The position numbers were made by a program, and so were the translations under genes. Source: a virus. From it: a stretch of 64,000 nt of DNA. This document shows positions 34,346 to 42,320 of this stretch, piece after piece. The stretch spans positions 53,625-117,624 of the IMG/VR virus record IMGVR_UViG_3300036884_000495; one strand, written 5' to 3'. The first letter of the stretch is position 1. Each line of letters opens with the position of its first letter. Under the pieces are notes generated by a model. That model had not been told where the DNA came from. It searched no databases and saw nothing but the letters and a program-made list of their open reading frames with translations.

Positions 34346-34613
34346 GCGAAAACTCCACACTGGCCTTGCCGATCTTGACGTACTTCGCGAGCCACCCAAC
34401 GTCCAGGGCGGCCGACCGGATGATGCCTCGAACGGTCTTGTGCATGCTGTGTGGCAAGTCCTTGTGGGCCAGCGTGGCCCTGTGCTCGCACTTCTCCGCG
34501 TCGGCTTTGATCGACCAACCCCCGGGGAAGTGCGGACCGGCACTATTCAACCACACCCACACAGCCATCAGCGCCCCTTGTGGGTCGTCGGTTTCTTGAG
34601 GTTCCATGGGCAT
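34218..34613 (-). CDS. Antisense hypothetical protein, 131 aa
   Basis: A 131-residue protein on the minus strand filling the gap between two plus-strand genes (34346-34605). The central part reads as real protein (LMAVWVWLNSAGPHFPGGWS, DVGWLAKYVKIGKASVEFSL), and the codons show the G/C third-base bias of this genome. ATG at 34613 is preceded by AGGAAAAGGTAGGG. It overlaps the terminase start by 8 bases and the upstream gene by 128 bases, so transcripts would be antisense to packaging genes. CEHRATLAHKDLPHSMH carries Cys/His that could bind metal. Function unknown. Confidence 0.62.
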   Translation of the reverse strand: MPMEPQETDDPQGALMAVWVWLNSAGPHFPGGWSIKADAEKCEHRATLAHKDLPHSMHKTVRGIIRSAALDVGWLAKYVKIGKASVEFSLKPYPLEQRLLAEAKSESFRQAAHRKREESRLHREDSHTPVP

Positions 34614-36408
34614 CCCTACCTTTTCCTACTTTCGAGACCACGACGTAGCACCGTACGCACCAAGCGACGACCTCGATGATACATGGTACGACGAGGAGGT
34701 CTGGGCGCCGCCCGGAGGACAGGCAGAAACACCCTTTGCCGAGTCACCACATCGAGAGCTAGACATAGGCGACGTACCTATCATCGACCCGTCGCAGTTC
34801 ACAGAGCGTGCCTTCAGGATGCCACTAGAAGATGGGACAGGCTATGGACCCTTCTCGTTCGAGGGCCGTAACCACCTTCAGCGCATCTACGATACGCCAG
34901 CACGACGCATTTTGCTGTGTTGCGGCAGACAAGTAGAAAAATCGACAATGCTTGGAAATCGCGCAATAGCGTACTGCGCCCTTGTCACGGCAATGCGCAT
35001 TCTGTACGTCAGTCCGTCGCAAACGCAGGCGAAGACGTTCAGCAACGACCGTATCAAGGAGCCGATAGAGACAAGCCCTATCCTGCGCCGGTTCGCCGCG
35101 GATATGATCTCGCAGAACCTCCTTGAGAAGCAGTTCGTAAACCGCTCGAAGATCACGCTTCGCTACGCCTTCCTCAATGCCGATCGAACTCGAGGAATTC
35201 CAGCGCATCAGCTATACATCGACGAGGTACAAGACATCCTTCGTGACAACATCCCTGTCATCGAACAGTGCACCTCCCACGCCCCTGACAGGTGGAAGGG
35301 CTTCGTCTACGCCGGTACCCCGAAGAGCCTAGACAACGTCATAGAGGAGTACCGCGCGAACCAAAGTACGCAGGGGGAGTGGGTGGTGCCCTGTGGCTGC
35401 GGCAACTGGAACATCCTCGGGGAAAAGAACATAGGCAAGAAGGGTCCAATCTGCGCACGCTGCGGTAAAGGTATAGACCCACAAGGCCCGCGTTGTGCCT
35501 GGGTATGGATGGTCACCCCTGATGCAGAACGCGTACGCGTCCCGTGGGAAAGCTACCGCGTCTCGCAGTTGATGGTGCCCTGGAAGATCCGCAACTGGAA
35601 CGAGGTACTTCACGACTACGAGCACTACCCGCGTGCGCAGTTCATGAACGAGTGCTTGGGTATCTCCTACGAAGTAGGCACACGTCCCATCACCCAGGCG
35701 CAGGTTCGAGCACAGTGCATAGAGTATTCGATGTCCGAACTGGATTCGCTGCAGGCGCGGTCCAATGCCGAACCCTTCTTCGCGGGTATCGACTGGGGTT
35801 CCGGCAGCAACAGCTACACGGTGCTCACGCTTGCAACGTACGTGGATAACCGCTTCCGCGTGGTGTACATGCACCGGTTTGTCGGCGAGGACACAGACCC
35901 AGACATACAGATCGCCAAGATCATCGACATCTGTAAGCGCTTCCACGTTGCGCTGATCGGCGCCGACTATGGTTATGGCTTCGGCATGAACAGCCGCCTA
36001 GTGCGCGAGTTCGGCACCAATAGAGTTCACACCTTCCAGCACATGGCGCGTATCAACAAGCGCGTAGTCTGGGACCCCAAGATGCTGCGCTGGAAGATTC
36101 ACCGCACAGAGGTGATGAGCGCCATCTTCGAGGCAATCAAGAAGGGCAAGGCGCAGTTCCCCCGCTGGGAGGAATTCCAGAAGCCCTTTGCAGAGGACTT
36201 CACCAACATCTACAGCGAGTACAACGAGAAGCTTCGTATGATCATGTACGACCACAAGGCGGGGAGTCCCGACGACTCCTTCCACTCGTTCATGTTTTGC
36301 TGGCTTGCTTCCATGATTATGATACGACGCCCGGACATCATCGCACCCTCTATCGAGATAGATGGCGTGCCCGTTTCCTCTTATAGTGGAACGACGAACC
36401 AAGGGTAG
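34606..36408 (+). CDS. Terminase large subunit (packaging ATPase/nuclease)
   Basis: A 600-residue terminase. The Walker A region is CCGRQVEKST at about 105-114. Walker B is LYIDEVQD at 203-210, followed by the coupling motif AGTPKSLDN at about 236-244. A CGCGNWN...CARCGKG zinc-ribbon-like insertion lies at about 263-289. The C-terminal RNase H-like nuclease has FAGIDWGSGSNSYTVL (first Asp about 396), IGADYGYGFG (about 454) and SPDDSFHSF for the third acidic site. It cuts and translocates DNA into proheads through the portal. ATG at 34606 follows TTGAGGTTCC. It is intein-free, unlike portal, protease and RNA polymerase. Confidence 0.93.
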   Translation: MGIPTFSYFRDHDVAPYAPSDDLDDTWYDEEVWAPPGGQAETPFAESPHRELDIGDVPIIDPSQFTERAFRMPLEDGTGYGPFSFEGRNHLQRIYDTPARRILLCCGRQVEKSTMLGNRAIAYCALVTAMRILYVSPSQTQAKTFSNDRIKEPIETSPILRRFAADMISQNLLEKQFVNRSKITLRYAFLNADRTRGIPAHQLYIDEVQDILRDNIPVIEQCTSHAPDRWKGFVYAGTPKSLDNVIEEYRANQSTQGEWVVPCGCGNWNILGEKNIGKKGPICARCGKGIDPQGPRCAWVWMVTPDAERVRVPWESYRVSQLMVPWKIRNWNEVLHDYEHYPRAQFMNECLGISYEVGTRPITQAQVRAQCIEYSMSELDSLQARSNAEPFFAGIDWGSGSNSYTVLTLATYVDNRFRVVYMHRFVGEDTDPDIQIAKIIDICKRFHVALIGADYGYGFGMNSRLVREFGTNRVHTFQHMARINKRVVWDPKMLRWKIHRTEVMSAIFEAIKKGKAQFPRWEEFQKPFAEDFTNIYSEYNEKLRMIMYDHKAGSPDDSFHSFMFCWLASMIMIRRPDIIAPSIEIDGVPVSSYSGTTNQG

Positions 36409-36413
36409 AGCAG

Positions 36414-37115
36414 CTAGCGCACATGACTATTGATCTTTCGAATGACATCGGTCGCCGCCTCCGGGATAACCCGCTGCGCGTACTCTTCGCCGCGGCTCTG
36501 CGTGATGTAGAAGAATGCGGTCTGGCGCAAGGCACGCCGCGCAGCTGCCAACTCCACGTAGGCGTCTTTGATGTCCTGATCGTGGAGGCGGAGTCCGCAG
36601 TTCTTGTACATCTCTTCCGCGAGGGTCAGGAAGGGAGCCCATGGCTCGGGGTTATCGGTGTAGAGTTCCACCAGATGGAGCGTCTCTTCCTGCACGCCGA
36701 AAAAGAGGGCGCACCAATCGAGAACAGCGAGAACTTCGGTGGGTGGTTTCTTCGCCGCGTAGCAGGCGCGTTCAACCAACGCTACGATTTCCGCTTCGTC
36801 GTTGCTGATGACGGGGGGCCGCAGAAGCAACACCCGCTCCAGGCGATCAAGACGGCGCTCAAGGCCTGCGCGGATGTATCGTTCGGCGAGCAGCGCCCTG
36901 TGCAACTGAGGAACCGTGACCGGCTCTTCGCGTGACTTCGCGAATGCGTGGACTTCGGCGGCGTATAGCCTCGAGTGAAAACCACGGTCAGCAACACGGC
37001 ATAGTGTCCCAGCGCGCATCCATTGCTGTATGCGACGGCAGGTAGTCCCTAGAATCTTAGCGGCTTCTGCTACTGTGATGAGCGCACCGTTCGTTCCTAT
37101 GTTTTCTGCGGGCAT
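36414..37115 (-). CDS. HTH (MerR/excisionase-like) DNA-binding protein, antisense
   Basis: A 233-residue protein starting MPAENIGTNGALITVAEAAK. The N-terminal 55 residues form a MerR/excisionase-type winged helix: VAEAAKILGTTCRRIQQWMR as helix-turn-helix, then GTLCRVADRGFHSRLYAAEV as wing and AEVHAFAKS helix. The rest is helical and acidic without a known domain. ATG at 37115 follows AGGAATATC; a longer frame upstream is ignored because it reads into the divergent gene. The 21 bases between the divergent starts contain TTATACAAT, a -10-like box. It is a candidate transcription regulator of the head-gene operon that starts next to it. Confidence 0.78.
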   Translation of the reverse strand: MPAENIGTNGALITVAEAAKILGTTCRRIQQWMRAGTLCRVADRGFHSRLYAAEVHAFAKSREEPVTVPQLHRALLAERYIRAGLERRLDRLERVLLLRPPVISNDEAEIVALVERACYAAKKPPTEVLAVLDWCALFFGVQEETLHLVELYTDNPEPWAPFLTLAEEMYKNCGLRLHDQDIKDAYVELAAARRALRQTAFFYITQSRGEEYAQRVIPEAATDVIRKINSHVR

Positions 37116-37136
37116 GATATTCCTATTGTATAAGCC

Positions 37137-38108
37137 ATGAGCGAGTACGACCTCCCAGCACAAACGTTTTTACAGCAGTCATCCGCTCGCGCCGTCAGCG
37201 GCGAGGAGCTTGAAACGTTCGGTAAACACGCTGCCGACTTGTACGGAGCGGGCACTAGCCCCACGCTCAATGAGGCGGTTGTAGAAACCATCAAGAGCGC
37301 AGGCCTCGCGCCCGAACAAGTTCGTCGCGTTGTGGAGTTTGCTAACACCCACGCGTTCATAACAGAGTTCAAGAAGGAGGGCACGGCGAACAAGTACGTT
37401 GTGTTCGACGGCGGCCCTGCAGAAGTCAACTCCGTCCTCCAAGACCTCAATGACGGCGGTGGCGGAACGGTCTTCGACCGCGGCACGCTGGACTACTCCC
37501 ATACACCGAAGGTGAAGACGGCCTCTGTAGGGGGCATGAACAAGACAGCCTCTGCGCATAACGCGGCGGACGATGTGCTCGCACAAGCCTTCGCAGTCGA
37601 CCAGCAGGCTTCGCCCCTCCCCTTCGCCAACCCGCTCGGCGACGTGCAGGACATGCGCGACAAGCTTGCAGGCGTGCGCGATGCGCTGACCTCTGAGATC
37701 GGTGCGCTCGAAGTGGACTTGCTCTCCGTGTCCGAGGACATGTACCAGCAGGTGAAGCAGGCTGCTCTTGGGGGTACGTCTCTCGGGTCCATCCTGCAGG
37801 CGTGGCACCAAGCAATGGAGCCCGCTCCCGAGTTGGTGAAAGCTGCCTTCGCTTTTCTTAGCCCTCGATTGCAGCACGATGTCTTCCACTCTTGGGATGC
37901 GCTCGGCGCTTCTATCGAGAAGACAGCCGGCGTGAACTTGATGGTCAACGATAAGCACCCACTCATCGTCTCCTTTGACGTGTACAGCGACATGGTGACG
38001 AAGCTCGCACACTTGCGTGCCTCGCAACAGGAAGCGCTGGAAGGAATCGAGCAACTCCTTACCTTCGAACGCGACGTTCAGAAGCATTACGGCGAGGCAG
38101 TCCGATGA
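37137..38108 (+). CDS. Virion-type head protein, KTA-containing, 323 aa
   Basis: A 323-residue mainly helical protein with KTA motifs in its middle (KVKTASVGGMNKTASAHNAA) and near residue 255 (IEKTAGVNLMV). The N-terminal domain (about 1-115) appears globular and separates from the C-terminal helices by the motif-rich linker, consistent with proteolytic cutting. It opens the plus-strand operon leading to the prohead protease and overlaps the next gene by 4 bases. The ATG has no clear ribosome-binding site and sits close to a TATAAG-like box, so the leader is very short. Family unrecognised. Confidence 0.72.
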   Translation: MSEYDLPAQTFLQQSSARAVSGEELETFGKHAADLYGAGTSPTLNEAVVETIKSAGLAPEQVRRVVEFANTHAFITEFKKEGTANKYVVFDGGPAEVNSVLQDLNDGGGGTVFDRGTLDYSHTPKVKTASVGGMNKTASAHNAADDVLAQAFAVDQQASPLPFANPLGDVQDMRDKLAGVRDALTSEIGALEVDLLSVSEDMYQQVKQAALGGTSLGSILQAWHQAMEPAPELVKAAFAFLSPRLQHDVFHSWDALGASIEKTAGVNLMVNDKHPLIVSFDVYSDMVTKLAHLRASQQEALEGIEQLLTFERDVQKHYGEAVR

Positions 38109-38647
38109 ATCCAATCGATGCGTACTTGATGACGAAGCAGGCAGACGAGGGTGGTTGGAAAGCCGGCCTTCGCAATGCTGCCCTCACTACCGGCGCAGGC
38201 CTGGCTCTTATCGGAGCCCCCGTGGCGGCGCACGCAATCTACAACGCCGCTGCCAAGTCCTCGCGCTTCAACAACATGATGGCGCAGAACGAGGACCTGC
38301 AGGCCTTGCATGACCAGGACCCGAAGAAGTTCCAGTCGATGTACACCTCCCTGCACAACGTGGCCCCCGACTATGCGGCCGACCCGTACATCGCTGGCGC
38401 GCACATGCGCAAGATGGTGGCCTCGCCCAATACTGCGGGCTTGATGCTTGCAGAGGCGCGCGCTGGTGCCATGAAGCAGCCAGAACAAAACGCCCTTGTG
38501 AAGGCAATGCAAGGCATGGCGCCTGGTGTGGCAAAGGGCTTTGTGGACACAGCGATGCACACGCCCGACCCGCCCGACCCGCAGGCAGCGGCGGAAGACA
38601 AGTTGCGGGGACTTAAACCGCAATACGACATTAATAAGTACCAATGA
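38105..38647 (+). CDS. Hypothetical virion-type protein with hydrophobic segment, 180 aa
   Basis: A 180-residue protein. The N-terminus MNPIDAYLMTKQADEGGW has a KQA motif; residues about 24-47 are hydrophobic (AALTTGAGLALIGAPVAAHA) and may span a membrane. The remainder is helical with many Met/Ala, ending in a Pro/Asp-rich tail (PDPPDPQAAAEDKLRGLKPQ). It overlaps its neighbours on both sides by 4 bases, placing it in the operon between a KTA protein and the prohead protease. Function unknown. Confidence 0.7.
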   Translation: MNPIDAYLMTKQADEGGWKAGLRNAALTTGAGLALIGAPVAAHAIYNAAAKSSRFNNMMAQNEDLQALHDQDPKKFQSMYTSLHNVAPDYAADPYIAGAHMRKMVASPNTAGLMLAEARAGAMKQPEQNALVKAMQGMAPGVAKGFVDTAMHTPDPPDPQAAAEDKLRGLKPQYDINKYQ

Positions 38648-41454
38648 TCAAGGTCAGTACCTTCCTTCGACAGAATGAGCTTGGGTATACGGCGATACCG
38701 CTCTTCGGGTCGAGGGCTTCCGACCGCGAGTTCGAGAAGACAGCGGGCGCACTCCAGCAGCCAGTAGCCACGTACATTGCGAACCTGCGGCCTAAGCAAG
38801 GCGCGCAGTACGTACTCGTGAATGCACTCGGAGCCAGCGAGTACTTCGGCTCGAACATAAATGGAGATGCATTTCCCGAGGCGGGTTTGATCCACAAGCC
38901 GCCGGGATGGACTGACAACCCTGTTGTAGATCGCGCCCTCGCAGCAGACTGGGCATACGGCTTTCCCTCGTTCTACAACGCACACCCATTTGCCCATCAC
39001 CGCAACAAGGATGCAAGCAGGGCGTACGGGGAGGTAGAACTCGCGCTCTGGAACGACCCTATGAAACGGGTCGAGCTTGTTGTGCGCGTGGACTACGACA
39101 AGTGCCTGCAGTACGGCGGCACTCCTGTCTGGGACAAGCTACAGGCTGGCCAGTTTGCCGACGTCAGCATGGGCTGTTTGCCTGCCGGTTCCTTGGTCAC
39201 AAGAGCAGACGGCACTCAATGCTCTATAGAAGACATACAACAGGGTGAGCACGTACTTACACACCTAGGGCGAAGTCAGCGTGTTGTGGATACCATGAAG
39301 TACCACCATGCCGGGAGCATCTTTCGTGTAAAGGCATACGGCTTTCGTCGGGAGCTAGTACTGACTGGGAATCACCCCCTGTGGTTGGTTAGTGGCGATC
39401 AACTGGCGTGCACGCCGGTGTCTACTTCTTCGCGCCCGTGGCGTACAAAGAAGCGCGCACCTAAGCAGCGCCACTGCACACCATTCGTAAAAGAGAATAG
39501 TAGTGGGTGTAGTAAATGCAGTACCGTGCCCGACTACACTTTCGCCTGGCGTCGGACAGATGAAGCCTGCGTAGGGGACTACTTAGCTTTTCCGGTACCT
39601 GCCGGACAGGACGACACGTTACAGTCGGTAGATCTTGCGCGCTTCTTGGGTTACTACTTGGCAGAAGGCAGCGTCGGTAACTACAATGCCCGCCCGTTAG
39701 AGCAGATTAACTTCTCACTGAACTTCAACGAGAAAGAGATAGCTGACGACATAGAGGCTATGGCGCGTCGGCTTGGGAGCACCGTGTGCTGGCACTCTGT
39801 ACGACCAGAAGCGGGGTCTCGTACAGTTAGTGTGGTCTCGAAGAAGCTCGCAACAATGTGCCTGCAGTGGTGCGGTGCGGGCGCCGTAACAAAGCAGCTG
39901 TCGAGAGAAGTACTATTTGCGCCCACCAGTACGCTGCTACCGCTTCTAGGCGCCTACCTAAACGGGGATGGCGGAACGTACGAAGGCTCCGCGTACTTCT
40001 CCACGTCATCCGAGCAGTTATCCAATCAGCTGTTTATTGCGCTTGCTCGGTGCGGCATCATTGCCTCCGTAAATAAAATAGATCACCACCCTTCTGAGAA
40101 GTCCCTCGTCCGCCACGATACTGTCGAATACCAAGTGTGGGTAGGTACGGACTTTTCGTGGATGCTGGGTCCGCACACGCTGAAGCCGGTTAGGCGCTCC
40201 TTGAAGCACCGAGGACAGCGCTTCTTCTACGTGAAAGATGGCGTGACGTATCTCATGTCCCCCATCATGGAGATCAGCGAAGACGCCTACTGTGCCGACG
40301 TGTTCAACTTCTCTGTAGAAGAAGAAGAGAGCTACGTAGCGGAGGGCCTGGCCGTACACAACTCAAAGGTCCCGTTCGATACCTCGTCCATCACACTGGA
40401 TTGGGACGCGTACAACAAGGCGAAGGCCACCTACGATCCCAAGAGACACAAGAGTCCCGGTCAGGCCATCCTCGAAGTGCACAAGAAGACACCCATCAAG
40501 GGGGTCTCCATTACTCGGGATGACTACGACGAGTACTGCCTGAAGTACATGAACCGCATCTTGCCCGACGGGCGCAAGGTGTTCGTGTACAACGACTACC
40601 CGCGCTTCTTCGACATCTCCTTTGTGTTCATTGGGGCCGACCGTACCGCGAAGGTGATGGTCTACATCGCACGGAGCGGCTCTATTGAAAGCGAGCCTAG
40701 TACAAAGGTAGCTGCGGCCCTCGGGTACACCGAGGACGTGTTCGAGAAAGCCGCCAGCGTAAAGGACGCCAAGGACAAGAGTGCGGAGATGGACAAGGAA
40801 GTCCTCCCCGTACCAGAAGCTGCCAAGGCAATCCCGCTGATGACGAAGAACGAACAAGACCTGCCGAGGGACATGCTCAATGCGCTGTCAGCGGTGCCGC
40901 TTGCCAATGCGCTCAGTACTGTGAGTGGCCTGGGCATGGTTCTACGCCCACGCGAGTTCCAGCGAATCATCCTTGTGCAATCCGGTAACGCGCCCATGGC
41001 GGACGCCCTAGAGAACAAAGGCGTCACGTTTCCGCAAGTGGGTGAGTCTGCACCATGCCCAATGTCGCCTGACTCCTTCATGCCAGCACTCGCGCGTTTG
41101 CTCATGCCGATGTTCGAACAACGAACAGCACTCGCACCCGCAGTAGAACGACGAGTGACCGTCATCTGCGCCAGTCCAGAAGAAGATGTGAAGCCCCCTT
41201 CTTCCCATAGCTCGGACCTACTCCGTAAGATCGGTGCAGCTTACAACGGGTACAGGGACAAGGTCTTGGACATCGCACCACACTGCCAGAACCTACTTCA
41301 GAAGACAGCAACCGCACGAGACTATGATCTGGTGAAGGTTGCTGCCGCTGATCCCAGCGACACGTTCACACCCCTCTCGTACTGTTACCTGCGCGACGCC
41401 TTCAAGAACGAGATCGTTTGCGAAGATATCGGGCAGGGTGCTACAACTAACTGA
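38644..41454 (+). CDS. Prohead (capsid maturation) serine protease with one intein
   Basis: The 936-residue precursor yields about 540 residues after intein removal. The N-terminal 250 residues resemble assemblin-fold prohead proteases: GSNINGDAFPEAGL (compare N-x-NGD/NGR-x-[FY]P in this group), a putative catalytic His in FYNAHPFAHH (114-119), and the putative nucleophile Ser175 in FADVSMG, matching the [VL]S[IVM]G motif of HK97-type proteases. The other extein half continues SKVPFDTSSITLDWDAY. The C-terminal 250 residues are helical with motifs VFEKAASVKD, LQKTATARD, LVKVAAADP, possibly self-cleavage sites. It would cut scaffold and head proteins before DNA packaging. The exact catalytic residues are inferred. 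Confidence 0.82.
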   Translation: MIKVSTFLRQNELGYTAIPLFGSRASDREFEKTAGALQQPVATYIANLRPKQGAQYVLVNALGASEYFGSNINGDAFPEAGLIHKPPGWTDNPVVDRALAADWAYGFPSFYNAHPFAHHRNKDASRAYGEVELALWNDPMKRVELVVRVDYDKCLQYGGTPVWDKLQAGQFADVSMGCLPAGSLVTRADGTQCSIEDIQQGEHVLTHLGRSQRVVDTMKYHHAGSIFRVKAYGFRRELVLTGNHPLWLVSGDQLACTPVSTSSRPWRTKKRAPKQRHCTPFVKENSSGCSKCSTVPDYTFAWRRTDEACVGDYLAFPVPAGQDDTLQSVDLARFLGYYLAEGSVGNYNARPLEQINFSLNFNEKEIADDIEAMARRLGSTVCWHSVRPEAGSRTVSVVSKKLATMCLQWCGAGAVTKQLSREVLFAPTSTLLPLLGAYLNGDGGTYEGSAYFSTSSEQLSNQLFIALARCGIIASVNKIDHHPSEKSLVRHDTVEYQVWVGTDFSWMLGPHTLKPVRRSLKHRGQRFFYVKDGVTYLMSPIMEISEDAYCADVFNFSVEEEESYVAEGLAVHNSKVPFDTSSITLDWDAYNKAKATYDPKRHKSPGQAILEVHKKTPIKGVSITRDDYDEYCLKYMNRILPDGRKVFVYNDYPRFFDISFVFIGADRTAKVMVYIARSGSIESEPSTKVAAALGYTEDVFEKAASVKDAKDKSAEMDKEVLPVPEAAKAIPLMTKNEQDLPRDMLNALSAVPLANALSTVSGLGMVLRPREFQRIILVQSGNAPMADALENKGVTFPQVGESAPCPMSPDSFMPALARLLMPMFEQRTALAPAVERRVTVICASPEEDVKPPSSHSSDLLRKIGAAYNGYRDKVLDIAPHCQNLLQKTATARDYDLVKVAAADPSDTFTPLSYCYLRDAFKNEIVCEDIGQGATTN
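39175..40362 (+). mobile_element. Intein in the prohead protease (after VSMG)
   Basis: A 396-residue intein starting CLPAGSLVTRADGTQC and ending GLAVHN before Ser+1. Block B is VLTGNHPLWLV. Endonuclease helices are LARFLGYYLAEGS and LLPLLGAYLNGDGG. The block F region is CADVFNFSVEEEESYVAEG. All splice residues are canonical. It is inserted two residues after the proposed catalytic Ser of the protease (VSMG|SKVPF), so the precursor should be inactive until spliced. Confidence 0.94.
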
Positions 41455-41536
41455 TCGGCACACGCCAGCGTGGAGAAGGGTGCTCCCCTTCAAGGAACAC
41501 GTACTCTGACCCTCGACTCACATGGAGACCAATACA

Positions 41537-42313
41537 ATGTCAGGAATGAATCCCACGCTCGCAGCGATGTACAACACGCACAACTACGGCAGCGCTGTTC
41601 ACCAGGAACAAGTGAAGATCGCGCACCTCGAACTCTTTGCGAAGTCGGCCGCTGCGCTGAACATCGACCTGGGCTCGCTCGACCAAGCAAGCCGCGAAGC
41701 TCTCTATGGGGAGTTCCGCAACAAGCTTGCGGAAGAGGGCGGCGAGCCCCCGGAAGCTCTCGAAGCCGAGGGTGAGGAAGAAGAAGCCGCGGGCGAGGCG
41801 GAGAAGGAAGAAGGCGAAGAGAAGGTCGAGAAGGCTGAGGAAGAAGAGAAGAAAGAAGCTCAAGCCCAATTCGCCGCCATGAAAGACTGGCAGTCGAAGG
41901 TCGCCGAAGCTGACTTCCTCGGACGCCAAATGGCCCACGCCTTCACCGACGAGCGCAACAAGATTGCGGCGGCCACCAAGGTGGGCGGCAGGACCAAGCG
42001 CGCCTCTGAAGAAGAGATCAAGAAGGACGAGGAAGAGATCAAGAAGGACGAGGAAGAGATCAAGAAGGACGAGGAGAAGAAAGAGGCTGCGGCCTTCGAC
42101 CTCCAAGCCGCTCGTCTCGCCGTCAAGACCGCGAGCGCCGGTGGCTGGAACGAGCAGCAAGCTGCTCAACGCCTCGAGGCTCTCTTCACGCTCGGACTCT
42201 TGCCCGCAATGTCCAAGACGGCGTCAGCCACGACGTACCCGCAAGCCTTGAACATCCGCGCACTCGAACTGCTCGAAGCCGCCTCGTATCCCATCGACTG
42301 GTCGAAGGTCTGA
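41537..42313 (+). CDS. Scaffold-like acidic/coiled-coil head protein
   Basis: A protein of about 258 residues. ATG at 41537 is preferred over 41522 because GGAG lies about 9 bases upstream. The middle is extremely Glu/Lys/Ala-rich (EGEEEEAAGEAEKEEGEEKV) with a triple EEIKKDE repeat, expected to form long helices. KTA-type motifs flank it (LFAKSAAALN, LAVKTASAGG, AMSKTASATT). Charged helical composition, position directly after the prohead protease and upstream of the capsid gene all fit a scaffold or internal core protein removed by proteolysis. This assignment is inferred. The 82-base leader contains a small hairpin (GAAGGG/CCCTTC at 41475-41491). Confidence 0.7.
   Translation: MSGMNPTLAAMYNTHNYGSAVHQEQVKIAHLELFAKSAAALNIDLGSLDQASREALYGEFRNKLAEEGGEPPEALEAEGEEEEAAGEAEKEEGEEKVEKAEEEEKKEAQAQFAAMKDWQSKVAEADFLGRQMAHAFTDERNKIAAATKVGGRTKRASEEEIKKDEEEIKKDEEEIKKDEEKKEAAAFDLQAARLAVKTASAGGWNEQQAAQRLEALFTLGLLPAMSKTASATTYPQALNIRALELLEAASYPIDWSKV
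42011..42073 (+). repeat. Three perfect 21-bp tandem repeats (EEIKKDE)
   Basis: The 21-bp unit GAAGAGATCAAGAAGGACGA+G occurs three times in a row (42011, 42032, 42053), encoding EEIKKDE three times in the charged helix of the scaffold-like protein. Identical DNA suggests recent expansion and copy-number variation between relatives. Confidence 0.97.
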
Positions 42314-42320
42314 GGACAAC

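Noticed and set aside
37179-38114. Antisense frame of 311 residues opposite the KTA head gene
   Set aside because: Shadow composition (His/Arg/Leu/Val runs), no ribosome-binding site, and the plus-strand gene is well supported.
41475-41491. Hairpin GAAGGG/CCCTTC upstream of the scaffold-like gene as a terminator
   Set aside because: The 6-bp stem is not followed by a T-run; at most it affects mRNA stability, so it is only mentioned with the gene.
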